The notes under the pieces: model-generated | Database searches by the model: none | The model's input: the letters and a program-made list of their open reading frames with translations, nothing else | Told to the model about the DNA's origin: nothing | Origin: Chromera velia | Taxonomy: Eukaryota; Sar; Chromeraceae | Length of the DNA: 22,172 nt | Assembly (NCBI GenBank): GCA_018398765.1 | Contig: JAHBMJ010002147.1 | Location: 1-22,172, forward strand | Direction of reading: 5' to 3' | Translations under genes and position numbers: made by a program | Shown: positions 8,560 through 16,311 of the stretch, piece after piece | Layout: every line of letters begins with the position of its first letter | How positions within the stretch are numbered: position 1 is the stretch's first letter

Positions 8560-9425
8560 GTGGGGCCTTGAAAACAGAAACGACTCTCCTTGCCTGCTCC
8601 AAAGCCAGAGAGGCCTTGAAAACAGAAACGACTCTCCTTGCCTCCCGAAAGCCAGAGAGGCCGTGAAAACAGAAACGACTCTCCTTGCCTGCTCCAAAGC
8701 CAGAGGGGTCTTGAAAACAGAAACGACTGTCCTTGCCTGCTCCAAAGCCAGAGAGGCCTTGAAAACAGAAACGACTCTCCTTGCCTGCCGGAAAGCCAGA
8801 GGGGCCTTGAAAACAGAAACGACTCTCCTTGCCTGCTCCAAAGCCAGAGAGGCCTTGAAAACAGAAACGACTCTCCTTGCCTGCTCCAAAGCCAGAAGGG
8901 CCGTGAAACCAAAAACGACTCTCCTTTCCTGCTCCAAAGCCAGAGAGGCCTTGAAAACAGAAACGACTCTCCTTGCCTGCTCCAAAGCCAGAGGGGTCTT
9001 GAAAACAGAAACGGCTCTCCTTGCCTGCCCCAAAGCCAGAGGGGCCGTGAAAACAGAAACGACTCTCCTTGCCTGCTCCAAAGCCAGAGGGGCCTTGAAA
9101 ACAGAAACGACTCTCCTTGCCTGCTCCAATCTCCTTGCCTGCTCCAAAGCCAGAGGGGCCGTGAAAACAGAAACGACTCTCCTTGCCTGCCCCAAAGCCA
9201 GAGGGGTCTTGAGAACAGAAACGGCTCTCCTTCCCTGTCCAAAGCCAGAGGGGTCTTGAAAACAGAAACGACTCTCCGTGCCTGCCCCAAAGCCAGAGGG
9301 GCCTTGAAAACAGAAACGACTCTCCTTGCCTGCCCGAAAGCCAGAGGGGTCTTGAAAACAGAGACGACTCTCCGTGCCTGCCCGAAAGCCATGCAGAGGG
9401 GCGATGGAACCCGAAACGACTCTGA
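8560..9425. repeat. 48-bp minisatellite, about 18 units
   Basis: Units read roughly GCCTTGAAAACAGAAACGAC, then TCTCCTTGCCTGCTCCAAAG, then CCAGAGAG, repeated head to tail at 48-base steps (for example unit starts near 8562, 8610, 8658, 8706). Units vary at a few positions, notably CTCC/CCCG/CCCC and GAG/GGG. An extra 18 bases sit near 9122-9139. One unit near 9230-9240 is one base short. The last units (9340-9425) are diverged, as expected at an array edge. Because the period is a multiple of three and the unit lacks stops in most frames, long open frames appear on both strands; that alone is not evidence of coding. Confidence 0.95.
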
Positions 9426-9429
9426 CTCC

Positions 9430-10580
9430 TTTCCTGCGTGTGTGACACAGTGTGTCCGCTTGTCTTTCTGAAGTATCCACGATAGGTGACACGTTGCATG
9501 GGAAGCGTGTGAGTAGGCGGGCTCGGGCGGGCGCAGGTGAGTGAGGGAACGATTGAGGGAGCGCGTGAGTGTGTGCAAGAGGGGAGAGAGTGAATGAGCG
9601 TGTGTGAGTATGTGCACGCGCCTGCAGAGAAGCCGTTGTTCGGCCCGGACTCTTCATACTGCATGCAGTTCCTTTGTATGCCGGTGAGCCTGCTTGCTCA
9701 TCATTTCAGGTTTGTGGTCAGGTGCCCAGCCTGTGTTCCTCCGAGGAGTTGTGTCATCATTCGAGCATCTCGGCCTGGGGCTTTGGTGTTGCGAGTGCTT
9801 GCTGTTGGTGCAGGGACACAGTCATGGTCTTCCTGAACATGCTCCTCGGGGTATCGCCGTATCGGCGGTGGGCTTTGGCGTGTGTGTTGTTTCCGTCCGA
9901 AGCTGGCGTCAGTTTGTCAGCCTTGTGTCACAGTCCTCCTCTGGAACTTCGTCATAGTGGGAGTTCGGTTCTCAGTTTGCTTTGCACGACCAGACGCAGC
10001 CAGCTCAGCTCGCTTCGGGCACGCGCTTCACAAGGAGACTGAACAACTGTTGCTGTGGTCAAGCTTCGCCAATTCTGAGCCGTTTTTCTTCCTTATCGTC
10101 GGGTTCTTCCTGCATTTCCTTCTTGAGGCTGTTTGACTCTCACAAGTGATGGTTTCTACATGTTTCTACGGGGGTGATTTCGAGTGCTGGCTTGGCACGC
10201 ACGAAGCGGAGCTGGCATGTTTCAGGGGACGAGATCTCGGATCAAAAATCTGACGCACGCAAGAGATGCCCCGGAAATACAACTGAGAGCTAGGGCACTT
10301 AATTCAATACCTTGCATGCAATCGCTTTCCGGGCACTTCGCACGGAGTGCGTGCGTCAGATCCCGCATGCAGGGCACCCGTTGCCTGTTGCTTCCACTGC
10401 ATGCCAGAGTCACAGTGGAGACTGTCAAATGTGTTGCTCTGTTCAAGTGTTGCTGCCACTGTGTGAAGTGTCTGTCCAAAGTACTATGTAGAAGAGGAAG
10501 AAGCTGATTTCCTCCCGCCAAACCGTTCGGTACTGTGCCATCACTGTAGAATTCGACGGACTCAGTCGGCTCAGTCTGCC
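9430..10580. other. Intergenic or non-coding stretch, no gene supported
   Basis: 9480-9610 is G-rich with quasi-repeated GTGAGTG. TGCATGCA lies at 9660 and 10313. Several plus-strand frames of 80-120 codons (9594-10136) overlap each other and are Ser/Cys/Leu-rich without a recognisable domain. It could be an untranslated leader or intronic DNA of the kinase gene downstream, which is conjecture. Confidence 0.35.
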
Positions 10581-10631
10581 ACTTTGAGCAACAGTACGTT
10601 GTGAAGCATGCACTGAGCTAGGTTTTCTGCG

Positions 10632-10838
10632 TTGTACGCCTGGCAAGTTGTGAGCAAAGTGCCCAAAGTTGGTAAACCAAGTAAGATGATGCTCAAAGGA
10701 CTGATCAAGAAGGCAAAAAAGGGCCCCCAGCTCCCCTCCCTGAGGAATGCGGTGACACCGTCCAACACACAGTTGTACGGTCGAAACGGGGAAAAGCAAG
10801 TTCACAACATGTTGTCGTTTGCATACCTGTCCCTTTAA
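10632..10838 (+). CDS. Possible basic 5' exon, unrecognised
   Basis: A plus-strand open segment contains ATG-ATG at 10686-10691, followed by LKGLIKKAKKGPQLPSLRNA and a Ser/Thr/Asn-rich stretch. It is Lys-rich and more protein-like than overlapping frames, and it lies about 620 bases upstream of the kinase N-lobe exon, which needs an upstream exon to supply a start codon. No clear strong donor site lies in frame (candidates such as CAA|GTTCAC are weak), so the link to the kinase is unproven. Could be a chance frame. Confidence 0.2.
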   Translation: MYAWQVVSKVPKVGKPSKMMLKGLIKKAKKGPQLPSLRNAVTPSNTQLYGRNGEKQVHNMLSFAYLSL

Positions 10839-10840
10839 GT

Positions 10841-11461
10841 ATGGCACTCTCCATCCCACTTCCTGACTACCTAAGCCTCTAATCTGTTTCCTCCTCAACA
10901 GTGCAATCAAGACATCTGGGAAAGCAGGCTTGCTTGCTTACTCTTGGTAGATCGTGATATGTGTTTTCTTCGTACAAATCGAAAGTGGTAGGTTCAATTA
11001 ACGCTCATCCTTCCGGGCATGTTGCTCAGTCGTTCGTCCACCGCCATTGTTCTGGTTGCTGATTGTTGAGGCCATCGATGGTGTACATCTGATTTCCGTT
11101 ATCGCTTGGAATCTTTCTTCCACGTATCCCGTATCCATCCGCCTTATCTTTTTTCTGCCCATCTTCAAAAGTGCACCCGTCTACATTGCCTCCTTAGGCT
11201 TCTGTGTCTGCAGGAAAGCATGTGTGAAGACTTTCCCTTTCCGTGTCACTGTGTGCATCTTTTCTGGTCTTCTTCTTTTTCTGTCTTCCTGCAAATACCG
11301 TTCGGTTGTGTCTTTTTTCTTTTGAGTTTCATTGAATTTCCCAAGTCTTTTGCGAAAAAGCACATTCAACACTCATTGTGATTGAGTCTCTCTATTTTCA
11401 AGCTTCCGTGTTTGATGATCCCCGTGTGATTTGACTCGATCTCCTCGATAAATGCATGCAG
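10841..11461. other. Stretch before the kinase N-lobe exon, probably intron or leader
   Basis: T- and C-rich on the plus strand from about 11050 to 11440, as introns near a 3' splice site often are. It ends in TGCATGCAG (11453-11461), which provides a usable AG acceptor directly before the N-lobe exon. Open frames here are Phe/Ser/Leu-rich translations of pyrimidine tracts and are not called. Confidence 0.4.
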
Positions 11462-11758
11462 AATCGACAATCTAGGAAAAATCGGAGGAGGATGTTTTGG
11501 AGAAGTCTTTCTAGTGAGCATTGGAAATTCCTTCAAAGCCCTGAAGAGGGTAACCGAAGGACCGGGAGGGGATCGCTCCAGGATCGTTGAAGAGAAAGTT
11601 TTTCTCGACAGGGTCTGCTCCAGTGGCATCGTTCAGGTGGAGGAGACCTGGACCGACAGAATGGGGAACCTGTCTATCGTCATGGAGCTTGGGCATGGAG
11701 GAACTCTCAAGGACCTCCTCAAAGAGGGAAACGACCTTACAGAAGAAGAAGTGAAATT
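11462..11758 (+). CDS. Kinase N-lobe exon
   Basis: Read in the frame of 11463, this exon gives IDNLGKIGGGCFGEVFLV, with the Gly-rich ATP loop, then AFKALKR-type sequence with the ATP-binding Lys in A-L-K, a helix C region with Glu (VEEKVFLDRV) and a hinge region LSIVMELGHGGTLKDLL. The exon ends two bases into a codon at AAATT|GTACGT, and joins 12263 to give KLLLLQIAVG, a normal kinase helix E start. Upstream the frame meets TGA at 11427-11429, so an acceptor at TGCATGCAG (11461) is the likely 5' border. Confidence 0.75.
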
Positions 11759-12199
11759 GTACGTCTGTTGAGCATATCTCTTTTCACATTTTTGGCTGTA
11801 TCGGCTCGCACAGTCAACTGGAGTCAACCCACGCTCAAACCCTAGAGGCTGTCTCCATTTTGATTTACCTCGTTCACAAGCGCTCCTTTTTTCTCTTCTC
11901 TTCATTGTCTAGGTGTCTCTGTTCTCTGTGTATCTGTCGCTTTGTGTGTCTGTCACATGAAGTCCTGACGGGTGCCTACATCTGCACTTTTCGGCCCTCC
12001 TGCACGCGTTGTCGAAATGGCCGTGTTGTTCTTTTATCTTTGGTTACTTCTTTCTTTTTGTCTCTCGTGTACATGAAGAAACCGAGGGGAAAGCATGATT
12101 TCAGCCTGTTTGTCTCTGCACATGAAAAAAACGAGGGGAAAAAAAGAAAAACATAGTCTGGCTGCCTTTCTGGAGCAGAGACGGAAAAGAACTCATACA

Positions 12200-12226
12200 G
12201 TCGGTCGGTCGGTCGGTCGGTCGGTC
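12200..12226. repeat. TCGG tetranucleotide microsatellite in kinase intron 1
   Basis: About six to seven tandem TCGG units within the inferred 504-base intron 11759-12262. Confidence 0.9.
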
Positions 12227-12262
12227 TGCTGACCTGCGTGTTGTCATGCAATGTGTCTGCAG

Positions 12263-12526
12263 GTTGCTCCTGCAGATCGCTGTAGGAATTGCGGCCATGC
12301 ATGCAGCGGGATGGGTAAATAGGCACCTCAAGCCAGACAATGTTCTGGCACGGACCTCTTGAGGAAGGTGTTGAAGCTCTGTGACTTCGGCCTAGCGAAA
12401 GAGATGTCGAGGGGAGTGAGGGTGGAGAGCGAGGGAACAAGGTTGTATCACGCTCCCGAGGTTGTGTCAGGGGGGGAGTTTTGCGAACTGGGAGACCTCT
12501 GGGCTCTGGGATGCATTCTTTTCCAG
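12263..12526 (+). CDS. Kinase catalytic-loop, DFG and APE exon, with frameshift
   Basis: Starts after CTGCAG. The first part gives helix E and the degenerate catalytic loop NRHLKPDN (12318-12341), then stops at TGA 12360-12362. The continuation lies in another frame from about 12350: VLKLCDFGLAKE (DFG at 12383-12391), a short activation segment, HAPEVV, then GDLWALGCILFQ. The Asp and Gly of these late motifs are intact while the HRD motif is not. The exon ends at CAG|GCAAGT (12526), a strong-looking GC-type donor, in phase 0 with the next exon. Confidence 0.7.
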
Positions 12527-12745
12527 GCAAGTCTGACTGCGTGTTGGCTCTTTTGGGAGCTAGAGTATCTGAATTGAGTGTCAACCTTCATGAAGAAACT
12601 ACAAGCACACGCACAACAATGTGTGACAAATGCACTCTCTCTCCCTCTTCTCTTCTATGTGCAAGTGTGGGTGTGGGATTATTTGAGTGCGTGTGAGATT
12701 CAGACGGGATTGGCTTGAAAATGGAAGACGGTGACGGACAGAGTC

Positions 12746-12748
<3 letters not shown>

Positions 12749-12819
<71 letters not shown>
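12749..12819. repeat. Compound (GT)n(GA)n microsatellite in kinase intron 2
   Basis: About 15 GT units run directly into about 19-20 GA units. A long purine-only tract with GA-rich sequence continues to about 13015. All lies in the inferred intron 12527-13367. Confidence 0.95.
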
Positions 12820-12822
<3 letters not shown>

Positions 12823-13018
12823 GAAAAGAGAGTGCCGGTGGGCGTGAAAGAAATAGAGAGAAAGAGAGAAAGAGGGAAGAGAGAGGAAAGAGAGAGAGGG
12901 AGGGAGAAGAAAAGAAGAGATAGAAACAGAGATAGATATTCTAAGATAGATAGAGATACAGAAAGAGAGAGGTCGGAAGTAGGGGCAGGAGGGAATCGGA
13001 GAGAGAAACGGAGAAAGA

Positions 13019-13047
<29 letters not shown>
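13019..13047. repeat. GGCT tetranucleotide microsatellite in kinase intron 2
   Basis: About seven tandem GGCT units end the purine-rich tract of the intron. Confidence 0.9.
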
Positions 13048-13049
<2 letters not shown>

Positions 13050-13367
13050 TAACTGCTGGACCGAAATATTTTTCTTTCCCCAAGAAGGAATTTCTGAATC
13101 CCCCCCTCGAGCGCAGCAGGTCAACTTGGGGTCTGTTTCGCACTGTGCGCTTGTCGGCGGTTTCATGCACGTCCAGGTTTTCTCATCCATTCCAGCACCT
13201 TAATTGCCCCGTTTTGTTCTTGTCCATGCAACATAATCTTTCTCTGTCTCAAGGCCTGCATGCTCTTTGTATTTTCCGTCAATGATTATCACCTTCTACT
13301 CCACCAATTCAATCATCGCGCGTCTGTCTATTCACACTCTTCAATGGAAAAACCTGCCTGCTTGCAG

Positions 13368-13474
13368 ATGCTGGCAAGGGGCAGACTTCCCTTCGGCAAC
13401 TCGCCGAATCCCGTAGCCGAACCAGTCCCAGAAGTACCCTCAGATGCCTCTAAGAAGCTCCGTGTGATCTGCGA
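13368..13474 (+). CDS. Kinase C-lobe exon
   Basis: Follows CTTGCAG and opens in phase 0: MLARGRLPFGNS continues the kinase helix F/G region (G-x-x-P-F) directly after LFQ of the previous exon. A Pro/Val/Glu-rich insert follows, then SKKLRVIC. It ends at GCGA|GTAAGT, a near-consensus donor, two bases into a codon. No lesions inside. Confidence 0.7.
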
Positions 13475-13479
13475 GTAAG

Positions 13480-13486
<7 letters not shown>

Positions 13487-13527
<41 letters not shown>
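13487..13527. repeat. (AG)n microsatellite at the start of kinase intron 3
   Basis: About 20 AG units begin only 12 bases after the inferred donor at 13475. Confidence 0.95.
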
Positions 13528-13529
<2 letters not shown>

Positions 13530-13751
13530 TGACGGAGATGTCATGATACCTGCAGGGAGCGATGCTCCCCCAAAGTACTTTTTCTGGCTTGCGTGTCCCA
13601 TCGATCATCACGCATCTCTTTTTCCCCTTTTTTCCGAGAAACGTCCAGCTTTTCGCTCGCGTGTCAGCATTTGCGTCTGCATGCACTTCTTTCGTTCCCA
13701 TGCAGTTAACTGGTTCTCTCTGTGGGGCCTCTCATGGCGGTCGTTTTGCAG

Positions 13752-13763
13752 ATACAAGGATCT
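13752..13763 (+). CDS. Possible kinase micro-exon
   Basis: After TTTGCAG (13751), twelve bases ending before GTTTCT give EYKDL across both joins, and the phase then fits the exon beginning at 13970. The donor is weak. The frame also stays open to 13884 as a hydrophobic Leu/Phe-rich tail, so a longer, terminal exon is the alternative. Confidence 0.3.
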
Positions 13764-13969
13764 GTTTCTGCAGAATCTGACTTGGACGGTGCTCCTCTTT
13801 GCAATATTGCTGTGTCTCTATGCATTTTCCAGTCAGCTCTTCAAACCAGCATTTTTTTTCTTGTATGGAGTGCTGTGTTTGTGACTGACTGCATGAGGCC
13901 CCCGCTTCCTAGAATTCTATGACTGATTGGGTGGACGCCCTTTTTCCATCTGCGCATGACTGCTTGCAG

Positions 13970-14171
13970 GGCATTGCTCTCGAAGCATGCGGCTCTGCGT
14001 CCCCGAATTTTCAGTGTCATGGCCCTCTTGAACGACAACGAACACATTCAAGAGGAGCCTCCATTCAGGGGGGGAGAGACGGAGACTGAGAGAAGGCATG
14101 GTTCGCCCTCTCCCTCTTCTTGCTGGAAGCAACCTATCTTGTCGCTTCCCTCCCTCTCTCTTGCCTCCTGA
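13970..14171 (+). CDS. Kinase subdomain XI exon
   Basis: After TGCTTGCAG the frame of 13971 reads ALLSKHAALRPRIFSVMALL, the conserved end of the kinase fold with the Arg-Pro pair that contacts the APE Glu. A Glu/Thr/Ser/Pro-rich tail follows to TGA at 14169-14171. The real exon may end earlier; from about 14070 the composition becomes low-complexity. Confidence 0.55.
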
Positions 14172-14181
14172 ACTCCTTCTG

Positions 14182-14484
14182 CTATGATTCATCTGCTGCT
14201 AGGAGGGTCTCATGGCTCAGCAGAAGCACTTTTGGCTTCACAGAAACTTTTTGTTCTCGCCCCCCCTTAGTCTCCTTTCCAACAACCACGGTCTGAATTT
14301 TCGTTTTCATCTGTAGACCTGTTCCAACCCAAACACCCCCCCCACTGCCGGACACACATTCCATTAAGAGCTTTGTCTCTCCCGTAGATGCCTGAGTCCC
14401 GATTGTTCCCCCCCCCATTCCATTTTTCCAGGCAGCTTCTTGGACACTGCCGGGCCTCCTTCTTCCTCGACTCGCGATGTTCAC
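14182..14484 (-). CDS. Uncertain minus-strand reading frame
   Basis: 100 residues from ATG at 14484 to 14182. It is Gly/Thr/Lys-rich with a central Gly-rich stretch. No motif is recognised, and the opposite strand has C-runs that create the Gly codons. It could be a downstream exon of the piece at 14556-14771, or non-coding DNA. Listed because it lies next to another minus-strand candidate. Confidence 0.15.
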   Translation of the reverse strand: MNIASRGRRRPGSVQEAAWKNGMGGGTIGTQASTGETKLLMECVSGSGGGVWVGTGLQMKTKIQTVVVGKETKGGREQKVSVKPKVLLLSHETLLAADES

Positions 14485-14555
14485 ACGGAACCCTCCCCCA
14501 CCAGTGACAGGGCTGTTGTCACGTGTTTGCCAAGTTTACCTACAAAACATCCTGC

Positions 14556-14771
14556 ACCTGCGCAAAATCAAAATCAAGGAAGAACTCTTTGATACACAAG
14601 AAGACACACCGGAACAGTTTCGAGCCCTCCAGGCGCTTCAACTCCTCAAGAGTCTTCTTCGACGGACCCTGTGGCCTCCCCACCTTGTTGTCAGACGGGC
14701 CAGCAGGGTCAGAGAGGTCTTCGGAAACGATGCAGGGAAGGTCTCCGACAAAGGGGCACTCACACTGACTA
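14556..14771 (-). CDS. Possible internal exon on the minus strand
   Basis: Read on the minus strand after a pyrimidine-rich CTTGCCTTAG acceptor, the frame gives CECPFVGDLPCIV, an acidic turn, NKVGRPQGPSKKTLEELKRL, then an aromatic end KEFFLDFDFAQ before a CAG|GTGCAG donor-like site. Composition is protein-like, with a helix and paired cysteines. The frame stays open to 14860 upstream and stops at TAG 14540-14542. No family is recognised. The opposite strand also has open frames, but they are less protein-like. Confidence 0.35.
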
Positions 14772-14860
14772 AGGCAAGGAGCAACAAGTCTGAGCAACAC
14801 TGAACAACAGTTGAAAGAAAGCGCAGACGCCTTTAACGCACCCATATGGGTTTTTTTCAC

Positions 14861-15136
14861 AGGGATGACGACCGTATTGCAACAATCAATCTACTTGATT
14901 GGAAGTCCTTTGCCCTTGAGGGGTGACGGAACACGACATCTCTTTCTATGTCTTACTCGATCTGCTATCGATATCTGATATTGAAGCTGTGATAATTATT
15001 CATACGGCTCTGAGTCAGTATAATGGTTATGAAAACCACTATTCATAAAAATAGTATAGTGCAATTTTTTTCTAGCCTGCCTTTAAGTTTATTCGCGCGC
15101 ATTCGCATGCAATCGCGCACAATCGTAAGTTAAGCT
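14861..15136. other. Short intergenic stretch, no gene seen
   Basis: Includes small imperfect palindromes such as CACTATTCATAAAAATAGT (15038-15056). Less than 300 bases, nothing recognised. Confidence 0.4.
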
Positions 15137-15370
15137 ATAATAAGTTTTGAACCTCTGCACAATTAAGGTCTTTCTGATTAAAAGGGTAGCCTTTTTTCAA
15201 TGAAAGAGCTGAAGTGTCTCGAAGGTTCTGCCCTGCATCCCCTCTGTCTCTTTTCTCTCTCTTTTGATTGTCCCACCTGTTGTGAAGCCGCGATTGATCA
15301 GCTGTATCAAAGTGATCGAAGTCGCACTTATTTTCGTCGCTGGTGGTTGTAGGACGGAACAAATTGACAA
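15137..15370 (+). repeat. Diverged direct repeat, copy A
   Basis: Shares with 15430-15720 the ordered blocks ATAATAAGTTTTG-AAC, ATTAAGGTCTTT, GGTAGCCTTT, GAAGGTTCTGCCCTGC, CCCCTC-TCTC-TTTT and a later CGCACTT-TTTT-CG block. It may be a relic of an LTR or of another retroelement end left of the copia-like coding region. Confidence 0.55.
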
Positions 15371-15429
15371 ACTAGGTTAAATCCGCCTCTCATATATGGA
15401 GACGCGACATGCATGACAAAACTTTCAAA

Positions 15430-15720
15430 CATAATAAGTTTTGGAACGTTTGTAAGGGCTTGGAGCCTAGTTAAAGGGCATGTAGCTCATAGCAGCTCAA
15501 CAAACGGGGGCCCTAAAAAATAGGTCCTTCCCTGATTGAGGTCTTTTTCTCTCAATAAACGGTATAGCCTTTACCAAGGGAAGAAAATGTTGTGAAGGTT
15601 TTGCCCTGCCCCTCATCTCCCCTTTTTATTTGTCTATCCGTAATGTTCCAGAAGTATGCTACTCCTGTTCTTTGCTTGTCGATGCGCACTTCTTTTATCT
15701 TTTTCCGTTTGGTAAGAGGC
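15430..15720 (+). repeat. Diverged direct repeat, copy B
   Basis: Same block order as copy A, with about 80 additional bases after the first block (15450-15530, containing GGGGGCCC near 15507). Similarity is about two thirds by eye. Position just upstream of Gag would suit a 5' LTR, but no matching 3' copy lies within the window. Confidence 0.55.
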
Positions 15721-16311
15721 GTATACTGAGCGAATTGATTTTTAAAGCGCGTAAGTCCCTATCCAGATCCTTAAATACTGCGTGCGCCACTACTGGTCGG
15801 CTCGCCTTACGCATGATATTCATCTTTACATGTGCTTCTCTCTTTGACTGATCCCGGCTCACCTCTCCTATCAGTGATTGCACGCTCAGTCCCGATTGTT
15901 TACACAAGTGATTGCCATCCTTGGAACTCTTTCACTTCTCGTTTGGGGCTTTTCGGAGTTCCCGTACGCAAGGACTCCGTCAGGCGTCTCCTCTCGCATC
16001 TATTTTGACTCACAAAATTTCTCATTATTTCATCTCGATTGATTGCTAGAATTGAACGTTTCTCCTCTTGAAGTGGCTCTCTGCTTGCCATTCTGTAATG
16101 ACTTTCTCTGGAATAAGGACCTACGGATCGATTTCTTCGTGAGTCTTTATTTCTGTCTTTGTGTGTAGCTAGATATTCATTCTTGTAGTCTAGCAAACAT
16201 CTCGTGGTGCCGGCTCCCGCTTTCTTCCTCTGATTCTCTGAGAAAGTGTTTTTCTTTTCCCGGGTCGAACGGCTTTCATCTTGTCCATTTGTCTTCTCCT
16301 TAGCTTCTGCA
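15721..16311. other. Leader region upstream of Gag
   Basis: No gene supported. It likely contains the end of a 5' LTR and the untranslated leader. The sequence CAAACA (16193-16198) followed after six bases by TGGTGCCGGCTCCCG has the shape of an LTR end plus primer-binding site. A TTCTCCTTAG acceptor-like sequence lies 10 bases before the Gag ATG. Confidence 0.35.
16205..16223 (+). promoter_or_regulatory. Possible tRNA primer-binding site
   Basis: Begins TGGTGCCGGCTCCCG. A primer-binding site starts with TGG because it pairs with the CCA end of a tRNA. The implied tRNA acceptor strand is plausible in length, but its T-stem lacks the usual C61, so the match may be imperfect or accidental. Confidence 0.25.

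Larger units (their letters stand above)
11462..14171 (+). pseudogene. Multi-exon protein kinase, probable pseudogene or pseudokinase
   Basis: Exons at 11462-11758, 12263-12526, 13368-13474, possibly 13752-13763, and 13970 to at most 14171 together carry kinase subdomains I to XI in order: Gly-rich loop GGGCFGEV, the Lys motif ALK, a Glu-containing helix C, hinge, catalytic loop, DFG, APE, the DxWALG helix and the late RP motif. Two features argue against an active enzyme. The catalytic loop reads VNRHLKPDN instead of the usual HRDLKPDN, losing the catalytic Asp. A one-base frame change between about 12345 and 12359 separates that loop from the DFG part. Serine/threonine specificity is suggested by LKPDN. 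Exon joins are inferred from splice signals and frame; the true start is not identified. Confidence 0.7.

Noticed and set aside
8560..9425. CRISPR-like array
   Set aside because: Units are head-to-tail with no unique spacers, and the window is eukaryotic.
8398..9664. Very long overlapping open frames on both strands over the minisatellite
   Set aside because: They arise from a stop-free 48-base unit whose length is a multiple of three; several frames are open at once and no frame shows domain-like sequence outside the array.
10443..10910. 155-residue minus-strand frame
   Set aside because: No recognisable motif, mixed composition, and overlaps a more protein-like plus-strand segment.
12588..13190. 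200-residue and 156-residue minus-strand frames rich in Ser/Leu
   Set aside because: Translation of GT/GA microsatellites inside a kinase intron.
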